A stretch of 64,000 nucleotides of DNA from Ilex aquifolium (taxonomy: Eukaryota; Streptophyta; Magnoliopsida; Aquifoliales; Aquifoliaceae). The stretch covers positions 20,470,270 through 20,534,269 of the forward strand of contig OX637398.1 of assembly GCA_951799425.1 (NCBI GenBank), written 5' to 3'. Both the position numbers and the translations under genes were made by a program. Positions 1 through 12,495 of the stretch are shown in pieces. Each line of letters opens with the position of its first letter. Position 1 is the first letter of the stretch. Below the pieces are notes generated by a model, which was not told the origin of the DNA, made no database searches, and saw only the letters and a program-made list of their open reading frames with translations.

Positions 1-483
1 TGGTTGGAAGTGCGCGCTAAGGGAATTCATGTTCTTAGTATTCATCACTATCAATAGATGTTCCTTGATTCTTTCTTTAAAAAACAAAGAAGAGAATAAC
101 ACTCTGGCAATTAAGCTAATGTTCTTACCAAACAAATTGGAAGTGAAATTCTCAGATGTAGCGAACTTAAACATGATAACACCACATTAGTGTACCCTTT
201 ATTCGCACGCAAACCACCCCACTTTGGGCCAACGCAAGGAAAGCTAGTTCAAAAGCGCTAACTAAGAAAAGGCAGCAAGAGCTAAAGGTAAAGGAGGACG
301 AAGAGATAGAAGAGAAAGAATCCCAATAAGAACGAAAGTTCCAGGAAGTTAATGAAAAGTTGGGTAACATTTTCAACACAGTTAAAGCTCGAGTCCTAGA
401 AGTTATAGAAGCCTTGGTACAACACTCTGAGTCCCCTCTTACCCAAGGTGTCTCAAACTATCCTCTTCCAGAGAGGTTTAAGA

Positions 484-1480
484 TGCCAGTAATGGAGAGC
501 TTCGATGGGGTGTAGGACCTACTCGACCACTTGGAGACTTACCGATCCCTAATGATGCCCCACAACGTCCCAAATCAGATCATGTGTAGAGCCTTTGCAA
601 CTACCGTTAAGGGAACAACGAGGCACTAGTTCAATAAGTTTAAACCTAGCTCAATTAGCTCGTTCAGAAAGCTAAGGACATCCTTCATCTTCATTGGCAG
701 TCGAGCTCAAAAGAGACCTCCCCACATCCCCCCCCCCCCCCCCCCCCCCCCCGGGCGCTTACCTCCTTAAAATAAAACAAACCAAAAATGAGACACTTAG
801 GAGCTTTGTTGGTCAATTCACCACAGAGTCACTACAAATTGACAATGTGGATGGATGATAAGGTGGTTCTTATTGTCTTCATTAGATGTCTTCAACCATC
901 CCAATTTCTCTTCTCCCTTTTTAAGGATCCACCTCAGAACATGACCAAGCTCCTATCGAGAGCCCAGAGCCATATGAATGCTGAGGACACTCTCATTTCC
1001 TTGCACGAAGTAACCATAAGAATAGACATGAGAAGAAGAATAAGAGGCATGACTAACCAAGCAAGAGTGAAAGGCCGAGCAGCCCATAGAAGAACCGAAC
1101 TAAAAGAACTAAACGAGTGAATGTAAGAGATCGCTTGGGCACCCGACCTTCGAGCGAGCAAACTCAAAGATATACGCCACTAAACACCCCGATTGAGCAA
1201 ATTCTCTTTCATATCTAGGATGAAAGGTTCCTAATGTGGCCAAGAAAGATGCGTACTCATCCGAGCAAGAGATCAAGACACAAATACTACAAGTTCCAAA
1301 GGGACCATGGCCATAACACTGAGGATTATCAAGTCCTCAAAGACTAAATAGAAGATCTCATCTATAAGGGACATCTAGGGAGGTATATAGAGCGCAGATG
1401 CCAGAAAAAGGTAGAAGTACAACCAAACCGTGAGGAAGCAGCACACCAGTAGCCCATCAGAGAAGTCCGGATAATCTCCA
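484..1480 (+). pseudogene. gag remnant of the Tat-type element
   Basis: Retrotransposon gag (capsid-like) remnant, read across several frames. Recognisable pieces are a segment around LLDHLETYRSLMM and IMCRAFATTVKG (about 510-620), a segment around FKPSSISSFRKLRTSF (about 635-690), and a C-terminal FQRDHGHNTED zinc-binding-like motif (about 1295-1330). The intact-looking equivalent is the gag at 25484-26323 (-), which has CEYHRDHCHFMDDC. A long C homopolymer (728-752) interrupts it. It cannot encode a working protein. Confidence 0.7.
728..752. repeat. Poly-C tract of about 25 bases
   Basis: An uninterrupted run of about 25 C lies inside the gag remnant, between stretches that still match gag on both sides. 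It most likely grew by slippage or is an assembly or sequencing artefact; exact length is unreliable for such a tract. Confidence 0.9.
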
Positions 1481-1560
1481 GAGGGTTTGCCGGAGGTGAG
1501 GAGAGTAGCTCTGCAAGACAGACCCAGGCTCGGAAAGTAAAATCCGAGGAGGAGATCTGC

Positions 1561-1985
1561 ATGGTAAACCCAAGGAAGAAGCCTCGTATAAACCCACCAA
1601 TTACCTTCTCCGATGAGGACTTGAGTGTGATTCAACATCCTCATGATGACCTCTTGGTTATGGCCTTGACTATTTCCAATTACTCGGTTAGAAGGGTCTT
1701 GATAGACAACAGGAGCTCGACCAACATCATCTTTATCCATGCCTTTGATAAGTTAAACATAGGCAAAGAAAAGTTGGTGTTTATCACTGCTCCACTCATT
1801 GGATTCTCAGGAGAGAAAGCATATTCCTTGGGAGCAATCGTCATCCCAGCAACAACAGGACAAATACCTCACCAAACTACCATTATGACAAACTTTCTGG
1901 TTTTAGACTATCCTTCAGCTTACAACGTGATTATGGGCTGACTAAGCCTCAATGCAATGATGGCAGTACCCTCGACGTACTAAAA
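1561..1985 (+). pseudogene. Aspartic protease domain of the degraded Tat-type element
   Basis: An open stretch of 126 codons (1561-1941), with similarity continuing a little beyond its stop. It matches the protease region of Tat elements: ITFSDEDL, QHPHDD, then VLIDNRSS at the catalytic position and the SAYNVIMG end. The paralogue at 24878-25414 reads LIDNGSS at the active site. Here the glycine of the D-x-G triad is arginine, so the protease would be dead even if translated. The reading frame stops in the SAYNVIMG segment at 1941. Confidence 0.75.
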
Positions 1986-1986
1986 T

Positions 1987-3290
1987 TTGCTTCATTTCCC
2001 AACTAAGTCAGGAGTAGGTGAGGTACGAGGTGATCAAGTAGCAGCCAGGGAGTGCTATATTGTTTCCACGCGGGAAAAGTATCAACAAGAGGCACTACAG
2101 ATAAGATCTATGGACTACAGAGAAAATGGGGTTGATGACCTCGAGCCCATCCAAATTAGAGACCAACCAGAGCAAGTCACCTATGTTGAGAAAATGCTCG
2201 AAAAGGCTCTTAAATCATTGCTTATAGAATTCCTGCGTTTTAACAATGATGTTTTTGCTTAGAAGCAATCAAATATGATGGGAATTGATCCATCTATTAT
2301 GGTGCATCGGTATAATGTGCATCGGTATAACGTCAATCCGACCTTCAAACCTATTTGACGGAAATGACGAAGCTTTGCTCCGAAACAAAATAGAGCAATT
2401 AAGGAAGAAGTGCTCAAAGTCCTTGAAGCCAAACTCAATAAGGGAGGTGTAGTACCCAGAATGGCTGGCTAACATAGTGCTGGTAAAGAAAATAAGCAAA
2501 AAATAGCGACTGTGCGCTGACTTTATAGATATTAACAAAACGTGTCCACAAGGCTATTTCCAATTACCCATAATTGACATTCTAGTTGATGCTACAGCAG
2601 AACACAAGATACTAACCTTCATGGATGCATTTTCTGGCTATAATCAAATCATGATGGGTGAGCCTGACCAAGAGAACCTCTTTCATCACAGAAGAAATGA
2701 TTTATTGCTACAAAGTCATGTCTTTCGGTCTAAAGAATGCAGGGGCCATTTATCAAAAGCTAGTCAACCAAATGTTTAGAGAACTCATAGGGAACTCTAT
2801 GGAGGTCTATATAGACGACATATTCATCAAAATTCTTCAAGTCTGTGAACACATAGACCATCTAAGAGGAGCTTTCGAAATACTCGGAAGGTACAACATG
2901 AAGATCAACCCCGCCAAATGTGTTTTTGAAGTCTCTTCAAGGAAGTTCCTAGGTTTTATGGTGACCCAAAGAGGAATTGAAGCCAACCCGAGAAGATCCA
3001 CACATTCCTAGACATGAGGTCCCCTCAGAACACCAAGGAAGTTCAGGTGCTCACAGGGAGAATAGTATCACTGAACAGGTTCATCTCTCAAACTAGTGAG
3101 AAATGTCTGTCTTTCTTCAAAACACTGAGGTAGGACTTCGAGTGGAGCCCGAAATGCGACGCTACTTTCAAATCTCTCAAAGAATACATCAGCAAACCAC
3201 CACTCCTTGTTAGGCCAAAACAAGGAGAGGTTGTACCTATATCTTGATGTGTCTCAAGAAGGGACTGGTGTTTTGTTGACCCTGTCGGCC
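1987..3290 (+). pseudogene. Reverse transcriptase / RNase H remnant
   Basis: The linker (RGDQVAARECYIVS) and LEPIQI segment at 1987-2262 lead into RT. RT fingers are readable with frame changes at 2270-2650. The palm is open at 2658-3011, with the YIDD catalytic motif at about 2808-2822 and FGLKNAGAIYQKLVN upstream. RNase H begins near 3050 (SLNRFIS-like) and is lost at about 3290 after a short YLDVSQE stretch. Several stops and frameshifts make it non-functional. Confidence 0.75.
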
Positions 3291-4140
3291 TTAGCAACAA
3301 GGAGGCAGTGTTCCCCGAGAGGGTTCGCTCCGTATCACTCATTGCTGGAAAACAATGGTGATCGATATACAAATTAGGTGGGGGAACGCAAGTATGACTA
3401 TGGGAAACAAGGGATAAGCAAGAATCAAAGACGAATTCAAGTTGAGACTGGGAAAATCGATCAATAGAGAGGTCCGGGTGACCGAGCATATCGATCAACT
3501 CCAGCCTAAATACTCCAATTTGAAGAATCCAAGCAAATCAAGAATCAAGATTATGGAAGAGCAGCGTACCCGGGTGAAAAGGCTGGCTGGTGCAACAAAG
3601 CTTGGTTCATATTCGGGTGAGAGGAATGAAAGACTATTGGACGAGTTCTTGAGGCGTGCTGGACTCTAACAGTGAAGCGTGTTTAAATACTAGTTATACA
3701 ACGACTCTTTGGCAGTTATATTTGCATGAGCCACGACGCCACTTCCCGAGACACTAACGAACAAAAACATTAAATGCAGACCAAGTGCAAGTCACGTCAA
3801 GTTGAACTAGGGGTAATTTATAAACAAGAAAAAGACACATGCTTGGAATACCGAGCTCAATAGCTCGAATAAGTTCCAGCTCAGCAGCTAACCGCCCCAA
3901 GAACCCTAGAGCTTGCAGAGTCCTACCTCAGAAGGACTTTGACTCGTTCAACCAACCTTCACTTCCACTCAACCAGCAAGACTAGATCAAACAAGTGGAG
4001 TAACCAACTTAGCTTAAGTAGGCGGAGCAGGATCCACTAACGGCTTAACCATACAACCTATAATAGGAGAGGTCATGAAAGAGATCGAGATAAGTGAATT
4101 GAACACGAACAAAAGCTTCTTTTGATCCCTCAAATATTTT
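3291..4140. other. Unassigned sequence with one short ORF
   Basis: The junction at about 3290 leaves retrotransposon similarity. A 75-codon open frame at 3442-3669 (+), rich in R and K and ending in LLDEFLRRAGL, is the longest reading frame. I do not recognise it, and the - strand is equally open across part of it. The region 3670-4140 contains GAGCTC-rich sequence resembling the style of the Tat LTR at 14718-15544 but not alignable by eye. It may be remnant LTR or UTR. Confidence 0.3.
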
Positions 4141-4307
4141 CAACTGACTTTACAATCAGAGGAGTCGACCCATGAAGCGTCTCCGGTCTTCGATTTGCCT
4201 TTGCAGGTTACAGGAGGATTGTCCAACTGACTTTACAATCAGAGGAGTCGACCCATGAAGCGTCTCCGGTCTTCGATTTGCCTTCGCAGGTTACAGGAGG
4301 ATTGTCC
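4141..4307. repeat. Perfect-looking 83-bp tandem duplication
   Basis: The segment starting CAACTGACTTTACAATC at 4141 is repeated directly at 4224, ending with GGAGGATTGTCC at 4224 and again at 4307. Only one difference was seen (TTTGCAGG versus TTCGCAGG). It lies beside retrotransposon remnants and may be a duplicated LTR or UTR segment of the upstream element. Confidence 0.9.
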
Positions 4308-7300
4308 TAGCTCACTGTCGCATCTGAAGCTCGGTGGACATTCTGAACCATCATCAATAACTAACCAGATAAATTCAAAACAAAATTTGTCAATAAATAC
4401 AGCAGTATTAACTGATTCCTAGATCAGACAGTACATGCGACTGATGTTGTAGAAGAGGTAATTAATGAATTTCATAAGAGGCTGCAAAATAAATTTATTT
4501 TATGCCAAAAAACTAGTGTCTCACTTCTTTTATGTGCAAATACCATCTTGCGACTCTAACAATCTGAGATTCAAAACAACAAAATGTATCACGATACTTT
4601 TACAAAAGCAAAAATTCGTGAACATCACATTTGGAAGCACCACTATATTGCTCGTAATAACTACGGCTTTGTACACCGTCCAGTTGGAGATATATTCTGC
4701 AATTTAATCCAGTTGGAGAATTTTACACCATCCAGTTAGTTTGTGAAAAACATAAATTTAATCTCTGGAAGAGAAGGAGCGGCCAATCATTCGGCCGAAA
4801 CCCATGACTCAAGACAGACAGAGGCAAAAAAGGATATTCTCAACCCCATACAACACCGGGCAAATTCCAGTAGCCAAAACTCATTTTACATTTGCAAACA
4901 GTGGACAAGAGGTCATCCACCATCCATGAAAATATGTAACTTCACAAAATTGCCCACAGATTAACCTGAGATGCCCTACCAGAAAACAAAAGCAGAAACA
5001 CTCTCATGTGGTCCTGTCTTACCTATTTCCTGAAAATCAGAGGAATTATTTGACATTTCACATCCTTTCTAATGAGATTTTGTTTTCTGACTGTTCCTAT
5101 GCCATATTTTCAAGATTTAGCTTCAGTCTCTCCTCTCTCTTGCATCATCTTTGTTGTTCCTATCTTCTCTACTATTACACTTCCATCTTCCAGCTATTCC
5201 AATGCTTTCTCTGGAGTGCTGAACCCCAATGATCACAAAAGATTAATCAGAAAATAAAAGTAAGTACAGATGTTGACGAGTTTGTTGATGATGAAAATAA
5301 GAGCAAGCATTTAAAGAGTAACCTTAGCTTGGCACCTCTACCTGTATACATACGTGAATCTGAAGGCTATAAAGAACTTACATGAAGTGGACAATTTCCA
5401 ATGACAGATGTTTATACTTACAATGATACAATCACGATATAGACAGCCCTGAGATCATGCTCTTTAATAACAAGCCCGTGGGGATTTTCCTCCTTGAAAC
5501 ATCGTAGCAAAATCGTATCAATAGGGGAAATCTCAGATACAATAATGGCTACTTTATTTGTCCAGTAGCCGACACCAAATAGTTAGGATAAAACTTTCTT
5601 GAGATGAGTTGTTGAGTTTACTCTATTAGAGAAAGTGTGTATATGCTGTAACTTGGTAGTTATTCCCAGAATAGTATTCCTGTCAGTGTTGATAAATACA
5701 TCCTAACCCTCTGCTAGCTTTAACTCGCAAATTATCATTCTGACGTATGGGAGGCCTTTATCTAAAAACACCTAAAGATATGAGCTGATTGATTGTGATG
5801 ACTTGGTGGAAGGAATCTTAGAGAGGGTTCTCAAGCCAAGGTTTGGACAATAGGATGCAATACCTACAAGTTCAGTGGAGGAAAATAATGAGTCTAAGGG
5901 TGCGATCATGGTTATCAAAATTCCAATCCAGATCAAAGAATCTTACAATCCTACGATCCGGAAAAAGCAAAGCAATCTGAGTCCCTTGTAGAATCCCAAA
6001 TTTATAAGATCTTAATGGGTCGTGATCGTCAGAAGAATTTAGTTATTGAGCAAACCCAATCCATATTTATCTTTTTAATAGTTAAAGACTCAATCCAAGC
6101 AGGACTATCTCATATAATTGTCCGTTATTGGAGAATTTCGGCGGATGAGAAAAAGAATATTTATTTCGTTCACAAAAAATGTTTCTTTGTTAGTTCGTCT
6201 CTCTCGTTAAAAAGTTGAAAGCAAGGTTAAGATTGATCTCCTCCCTCGGCAAGTGATCATAGCCTTGCAAAAATAATAGAAAGAAAAAAAAAAGTGATCA
6301 TAGCCAAATAGTCTTTTGTTTTTGTTTCTTTGTTTGGATGTTGACTAGTAATGTTATTATTCAATAGCCTTTCAACTTTCCAATCTCTAGCCCATATTTG
6401 TTTCTATCCAAAAGATAAGATCAAAATATTTCAGTTCTCTAATTTCTCTTTGCAAAATCCCACATTATTAACAGTCCAACTTTAATTTTCAACTCACATT
6501 AATGCTCAAATGTTAATTTCTCAAATTTCAATCACATCTCTAATTTTTATGTTTGTCATGCCATTTCTATTTGCATACATATTAGGCTTGTTTAATTCTT
6601 GTTTTAAGAATTTTGTATTGTTGTATATATTTTTCGTCTCCTATTTTCAGTTGGTAAGGATCTTACAATTATCTATCTGATCTTACGATTTTGATCCTTC
6701 AACCTCGCCTATAAATCCAAGCTACAATCCCGATTTTAAAATCCCTGGGTGCAATCCAGCTTGAAAAGAATGAACGGGTTCCTACCAAATTAATTATTCT
6801 TCAAAGATAATGTGCAAAGCAAATTCCATAATTTTAAAATACATATTGTGGAGGATGTAAAGTCTCTCAGGGTAGTGGTAGACCCTGTGCTTAAGTTCAG
6901 AGGGATAAAGGGGTGATGCAATAAGAACCAAAGGAAGTAATTGGTGAAGGTGGTCAATGCAGGGCATGCCATGATGACAGAGCAAGAGAGTAATACCCAA
7001 GCCTTCTTTTCGAATTGGCATGGGATTTTCCCAGCAAACAAGAAGAGTTAGGGTTTGCACGTTAAGAAGGGCAAAAGATAGTGGATGTTTGTATTTTGGG
7101 GGATAACAATCTGAAGAAAAAGACAATGGTTCTCTTCTCTAGTTGTTGAGTGCACAGTCGTAGAAGGATGAGGTAAGCAAGTGCCCAAAATGGTGAGTTG
7201 TACAACCAAGTAGAGAGGAATACCAAGGTGAGGAGTCCTAATATGGACAATGTATGTCCAGCTTTGAGGGAAAATTTTGTCGATGAGGGTGAAGGACGTG

Positions 7301-7453
7301 TGCCACTTGGCTGGATCTCTCTTTCAAAAATGGGTCATGGCTTCATGCCTCAGGTTAGGCATGACACTTTGATAGGCCCCTGATCCAATCCATCACCCCA
7401 CAACTCCAATAGCCTATGGCCACCACAACTGGTGTCAACATACACTAGCTATT
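4308..7453. other. Intergenic region without a supported gene
   Basis: About 3.1 kb of AT-rich sequence. No domain-bearing ORF was recognised; the open frames at 4465-4707, 5008-5257 and 6790-7126 look like chance. One stretch on - at about 5430-5570 reads as a short exon-like peptide, including NKVAIIVSEISPIDTILL. This is vaguely reminiscent of the L7Ae/NHP2 RNA-binding fold, with no recognisable continuation. I treat it as a possible pseudogene fragment only. Confidence 0.3.
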
Positions 7454-7922
7454 TGATGTAATATGGGTGGCGAGAATTTTAGTATTCTATTGGCCGTTGT
7501 CAATGTCGTTCAATTATGAAATTCTAAAATATTTTATTTTATTTTCTAATTTAATGAGGAAATTAATTTATTTTATTCTCGGATTCAATTAAGATTTTAT
7601 TTTATTTGGTTTCCTAATTTATTTAGGATTCTAGCTTTTCTTAGTTGTTTTAGGATTTCTACTAGTATTTAAAGTCTTGTAAGCCCTAAGGAAAAATAGC
7701 TTTTAATAATTGAATATAATTGAGAGAGTTGTCTATTTTCTTCCAATTCTTCTGGCATTCTTAGGAATCAACAGAGTTATTAAAACCTTTAGGACTGGTA
7801 TTTTTTGTGTCAACAGACCTAGAGTAGAAATCTAAGCCAATATTTGTGCACAAATCAACGGTTTATTTTCATTATCCTTTTTCGTTCCTTATACCCTTGT
7901 TTTTACCCACTTCCTAGCATCA
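7454..7922 (+). repeat. 5' LTR of the 7454-10899 element
   Basis: 469 bp, TGATGTAATATGGG to CCTAGCATCA. It aligns along its length with 10431-10899, with scattered substitutions. Contains T/A-rich blocks (TTTTATTTTATTT) and a conserved AGTATTTAAAGTCTTGTAAG segment. Confidence 0.9.
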
Positions 7923-7937
7923 GTTGGTACTAGAGCT
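7923..7937 (+). promoter_or_regulatory. Primer binding site (initiator tRNA-Met type)
   Basis: GTTGGTACTAGAGCT directly follows the 5' LTR. It resembles the common plant primer site TTGGTATCAGAGC with two neighbouring bases altered. Confidence 0.75.
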
Positions 7938-8218
7938 CAATTACATTCCTGTTTCTAAGTCGCCAAAAAGATGACCTGAGGAGGAACTCTATGAAGTCGT
8001 TCAATACGAGAGATGCGAGGATACAACAGCAGTTTGATGCTTTTGCCCAACAGATGGCAGTCATAACTATCATTATTCAACAACAACAGCAAGTACAACC
8101 GCAACGACGACCTCAGAATCCACGATAGGTGAGGAGGAGACAGAGAGTCTAATAAACGATGATTAGGGAAAGGCAAGCCACTATTCCATCCACCTAGGTT
8201 AGGGAAAGGCAAGCCACT

Positions 8219-9139
8219 ATGCCCGAGACCCATTCCCGACGATGGGAGTCTGGATTGAAGATTGACCAGCCGGATTTTCAACTCAGTATACAGCCTAAAA
8301 AATTCCTTGATTGGATCCACGCCATTGAGGAAATTTTGGAGTTCAACGAGGTGCTAGAGAACAAGAAAGTCCCACTGGTGGCAATGAGATTTTGTGGAGG
8401 AGTCGCTATGTGGTCGCAGCACTCTAAGAAAAACACTCGCCAGAAGCAAGGAAAAAAGAAGATAGACACATGGGACAAACTAAAGAAGCATATGCAGCCT
8501 TTCTGCCGCATAATTACGCGAGGGCGTTATATTATAGCTTGCATAATTTATAGCAAGGAAATCAATCCGTCACTGAGTACACTACTGAGTTTCATCTATT
8601 AGTAACACATAATGACCTGATAGAGACGAATGACCAATTAGTTTCACGTTATACTGGAAGTTTACGACCTCAAATTCAGGATGCCATAAAGCTGTTTGAC
8701 CCTTATTCGGTGACCGACGCTAATCAGCGTGCCCTCCAATTGGAAACTAGTTGAGTCGAAGAGTGGGGGAAACCGTAGTTGTTTTCGAAGTACTACTTCT
8801 GGTCGTGGAGGAGATAATTTGGTGCCGTCCAATCACCCTGCGAACCCACCAGCACTTGGTGGGAGGCAAACCGGGGTGGGTGAGCCACCCATACGACCCA
8901 CTGGGGCAAACAACAATATGAAGTGTTTCAAGTGTGGTGAGACAGGCCATAGGATGACAGATTGCCGGAAAGGAGATAGACCTAGGAAAAATCTATTCAT
9001 AGATGGCGAAGACTTCTGTGAAGAGCCTTACTCGGAATATGATCAAACCGATATGACGCTGCTCCAGATGAGAGTCTTCCAGAATAGCAAATGGAAGGAG
9101 ACCAGTGGCCACCACTTGTGGTTCGGCGAGCATGCTTGA
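8219..9139 (+). pseudogene. gag with CCHC zinc knuckle
   Basis: Gag-like reading frames. The N-terminal block (8219-8602) includes PKKFLDWIHAIEEILEF and VAMRFCGGVAMW, typical of gypsy gag capsid. A C-terminal block (8729-9139) holds the zinc knuckle CFKCGETGHRMTDC (C-X2-C-X4-H-X4-C, about 8921-8962). The two blocks are in different frames, separated by stops at 8600-8730, so the gene is broken. Similar knuckles occur in chromovirus gag. Confidence 0.75.
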
Positions 9140-9950
9140 ATCCTTGAGTTGAGGATGGGGATGAGTGCTTACAGAATAATATATTCCATTCCACATGCAC
9201 CATAGGCAAAAAACTTTGTTGCTTGGTTATTGACTCCCGTAGCTGTGAGAACATGGTGACAAAATAAGTTGTCCAGAAATTGGGCCTACCCACGGAACAC
9301 CACTCCAAACCATATAAACTGGCATGGCTCAAGAAGGGCAACGAGGTAACAGTTTCTAATGTTTATTGTCCTTTTTCATTGGTTCAAAATATAAAGATAA
9401 GGTGTGGGGTGACGTTATTACTATGGATGCATGTCACCTCCAATTGAGGAGGCCGTGGCAATTTAATTGAGTTATCAGGCATGATAGGAGATGGAACACT
9501 TACAGTTTCATGTTTGATATTGTTAAGATAGCTCTGTTGCCTAGTAGAGATGTTTCTCCAAAGCCATCATCTTTGGGAACTTCTAATTTACTGTCCAGGG
9601 CCCAGTTTGAAGAAGAGATATTTGAATCTAGAGTTGTGCATGTGTTGATCGGCAAGGAACAGACTAGTGGAGTTTTTGTCCTAAAGGATTTCAACCTCTA
9701 CTTGAAGAACTTCAAGATGTCTTTCCGGATGATTTGTTGAATGAGTTACCACCCTTGCGAGATATTCAGCACCAAATCAATCCAAACTTGACATGCTTTA
9801 ACTTATTTGATGAAGTAAATAACATCATTGATGTTATGGTTGTTCCGAACCAATGGAACATTACCAAAAAATTTGCACCAAGAAATTTTTTTGATTTGTT
9901 CATGTCCAAGAGGAAAAGAATTATACACCACCGAGTAGATCCAATCTATT
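9140..9950 (+). pseudogene. Protease and RT N-terminal remnant
   Basis: Across frames one can read the protease core of chromovirus-like elements: IDSRSCENMVTK with LGLPTEHHSKPYKLAW (about 9222-9330), then a segment equivalent to ACHLQLGRPW (about 9425-9465). The frame at 9510-9740 leads to the linker ending ELPPLRDIQHQINP (about 9740-9795), where RT normally starts. After this, no RT motif (no YxDD), RNase H or integrase follows. The protein similarity ends at a deletion junction near 9800. Confidence 0.75.
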
Positions 9951-10430
9951 GATAAACTTTGCTCTAGTTCATGCATATGAACATAGTTGGGTCGAGGTTA
10001 AAAAAAAAACATAGTTGGGTCCCACCTACAGATCTGGAAGTAAAAACAAAACATCATTCTCTTTGGGTGGACTCAACAAATTTTTGTCTTCCTTCACAGC
10101 TGTTTTATCAAGGGAAATTGATTTCAAGTAAACATGATTGTACATGGTCACCCATAACTTGGGTGGACCTACTTCCGAACAAGAAGTTAACTTTAGTTTT
10201 TCTTAGTGTCCAAGGTTTTGGCAATCATGGTTCAATTGGATGGAGATGACCAAGATATTTATGATCATCATAAATCCTATGGACGAAATTTGGGTCTGCC
10301 GAAGGCCAAAATAGATAACCAACCAAATATCAAAGCCCAAATTCAATGGAACGGTCGAAAGCCTAAGTTTAGATGAATACTTACATTTCGAAATGAATTC
10401 GATGGCAAATTCTTTCCAACTTGGAGAGAA

Positions 10431-10899
10431 TGATGTAGTATGGGTGGTGAAAATTTTGGTATTCTATTGTATATTGTCAATGTCGTTCAATTAGGAAATT
10501 CTAAAATTTTTTATTTTATTTCTTAATTTAATTAGGAAATTATTTTATTTTATTTTCTAATTCAATTAGTATCTTATTTTATTTGGTTTCCTAATTTATT
10601 TAGGATTCTAGTTTTTCCTAGTTGCTTTAAGGTTTCTACTAGTATTTAACGTCTTGTAAGTCTAGGGCAAAACATCTTTTGATTATTGAATGTATTGAGA
10701 GAGTTGTCTCTTTTCTTTTCAATTCTTCTGATATTCTTAAAAATCAATAGAGTTATTGAAACCTTTTGAACTGATATTCTTTGTGAATCAACAAACCTAA
10801 AGTAGGAATCTAAACCAGTATTTGTACATAAATCAACAGTTTATTTTTATAATCTATTTTCATTCCTTATACCCTTCTTTTTACATGCTTCCCGCATCA
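10431..10899 (+). repeat. 3' LTR of the 7454-10899 element
   Basis: 469 bp, TGATGTAGTATGGG to CCCGCATCA, same length as the 5' LTR. The divergence between the two shows that the insertion is not recent. Confidence 0.9.
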
Positions 10900-11890
10900 A
10901 TATTGCTATCTAAGCCCAGGAAGAGGGGGTCTTGGAATCAAGGGCTCATCTGTGGTTCCACATTGCCTACCAAAGGGGATTTTTAGTAGCCAACCTAAAT
11001 CAGATTACCGCACCAAGCCAAGGACGAAGTCCTATACCAAGACTTCAACCAAGAAGGGCAGTGTCACACTGTATATCAGGTGGAATAATGGACCCTAGGA
11101 TGCAGAATACCATGTCTATCCAAGAATACTAGATAGTGAGTAGCCGCCCGAGACAAACTACCATGGCTATCCAAGTATATGGAGGAGTGATTTCGTAACA
11201 ATAACTCATGCCAGCTTGGAGAAGGAGCTAGCCATGTGCCATAGCTTTATAGGGCATCTACAAATGTCCATGTAATACAAGAAGGGTAGCCTTAATTCTT
11301 ATACTATCAACACCAAATAAGCTACTTCAAGACATCTTGAAGTTTAAATAAGAACCTTTTAAAGGATTACAAATCTAGTGGAAACCTATAGAAGATTAAT
11401 TAGTGGCAGAAAAATGAGATGCGAAAGTACAAGAATCAGGATAGAAAACCACACAGAGTGATTTGAACATGAACTTTAATCATTGAACCGCATCCACTGT
11501 CCCTAGCACGTTAAACAAAATTGAAGTTGAAGCCATGATATTCAACCATTTCAAGTACGTTTTCAACCTTACAAGATCGGTGTTTTCAGCCAATAATTAA
11601 TGATTTGAAGTCAATGAAGTAAGATTTGATTTATTATCTTAAGACTTGAGCGAAAACCAGGATTAGACAACATTTTCAGGCCATTTCTCGCAATTTGGCT
11701 GTCAGAAAAGTATATGTCGCTATGCACTTACAGGAGTCTAGTATTACACATAAATTTTTTAACCTTCTTCAGTATCTTCTTCCCATGATACAATAGCTTA
11801 ACTCAAAGGAGGACTTATCAAACGAGGAAATCAACACTGGCAAGAACTAAGGTGTAAGTGTACGAAATAAGGTTTATTAACCCTGAGTTG
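10900..11890. other. Spacer, nothing recognised
   Basis: About 1 kb with no convincing coding frame; the 66-codon frame at 10932-11132 has no recognisable domain. No paired repeats seen. Confidence 0.4.
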
Positions 11891-12495
11891 CTAAGAAGCA
11901 CAAACACGGGACACGGATACTACACAACACCGACACACTGACACGAAAATTTCCAAAAAAAATAGGGCACAAACGCATTGTGAGACAAGTTAAATACTAT
12001 GTATTTATTTAGTTAATTATATGTTTGCGTCTGTGTGTTTAATCATGTGATAAAATAAATATATTTTGATAATAATCATTCAATTCATCATTTCTTTAAT
12101 TCTAACAACTCACATCATAATATCATCAAGTAAAAAATTCAATACCACATATACCAATACACACTCATCATAAATATTCATGACTCAACAATCAATGATT
12201 ATTACAATTTCCATTTTCAAAAATATCCCAAATCCTAACCCCTAATTTTCATCAATTTCAAAGAATCCCAATTTCATAATCTATTTTTCATCACATTGCT
12301 TTCATATATCCATGTCCTATATTCATGTAGTGATTATAGCTCTTTCTACATTATGCATTTGACCCACATTTCTTTAAAATACAAAAATAACTTCCTTAAT
12401 TATAAAGTTGTAAGACAAATTTGAAAAAAAAATCTCAAAACGTGTCCTCGAGCGTGTCCATAGCATGTCCCCGTTGAGTTGTGTCAGAATCTTAG
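11891..12495. mobile_element. Putative small non-autonomous DNA element with GACACG-rich ends
   Basis: The left end reads CTAAGAAGCACAAACACG, followed by several GACAC motifs. The right end carries CGTGTCC motifs and finishes GAATCTTAG, so the two ends are loosely inverted (CTAAGA...TCTTAG). The interior is AT-rich and non-coding. The ends resemble those of the better-defined element at 60151-61130. No matching target duplication is visible (CTGAGTTG versus TAATGTAC), so boundaries are tentative. Confidence 0.5.

Larger units (their letters stand above)
1..3290 (+). mobile_element. Degraded Tat-lineage Ty3/gypsy retrotransposon (internal part)
   Basis: The + strand carries remnants of gag, protease, reverse transcriptase and the start of RNase H in the usual Ty3/gypsy order, broken by many stops and frameshifts. 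The peptides resemble those of the Tat element whose pol lies at 21527-25414 on -: both have a protease segment around FSDxDL and QHPHDD, then a linker with RGDQxAARECY and an RT with YIDD. No LTR could be paired with it. Similarity ends near 3290 inside RNase H, so it is truncated or rearranged. It is more decayed than the Tat copy at 14718-29242 and is therefore probably older. Confidence 0.8.
7454..10899 (+). mobile_element. Non-autonomous chromovirus-like Ty3/gypsy element, RT core deleted
   Basis: A complete two-LTR element of 3,446 bp. Both LTRs are 469 bp, begin TGATG and end CATCA. A primer binding site follows the left LTR, and a purine-rich run (TTGGAGAGAA) precedes the right LTR. 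The flanks are CTATT and ATATT, a probable 5-bp target duplication with one change. The internal part is only about 2.5 kb. It holds gag with a CCHC knuckle, a protease-like segment and the start of the RT polyprotein, then skips directly to 3' sequence. RT palm, RNase H and integrase are missing, so it could move only with help. Confidence 0.88.

Noticed and set aside
5430-5570. L7Ae/NHP2-like exon on -
   Set aside because: Only a short stretch looks gene-like and no following exon could be read; kept as a note in the spacer entry.
8997-9341. - strand frames opposite the gag/protease remnant at 8729-9340
   Set aside because: They are shadows of the + strand CCHC gag and protease reading.
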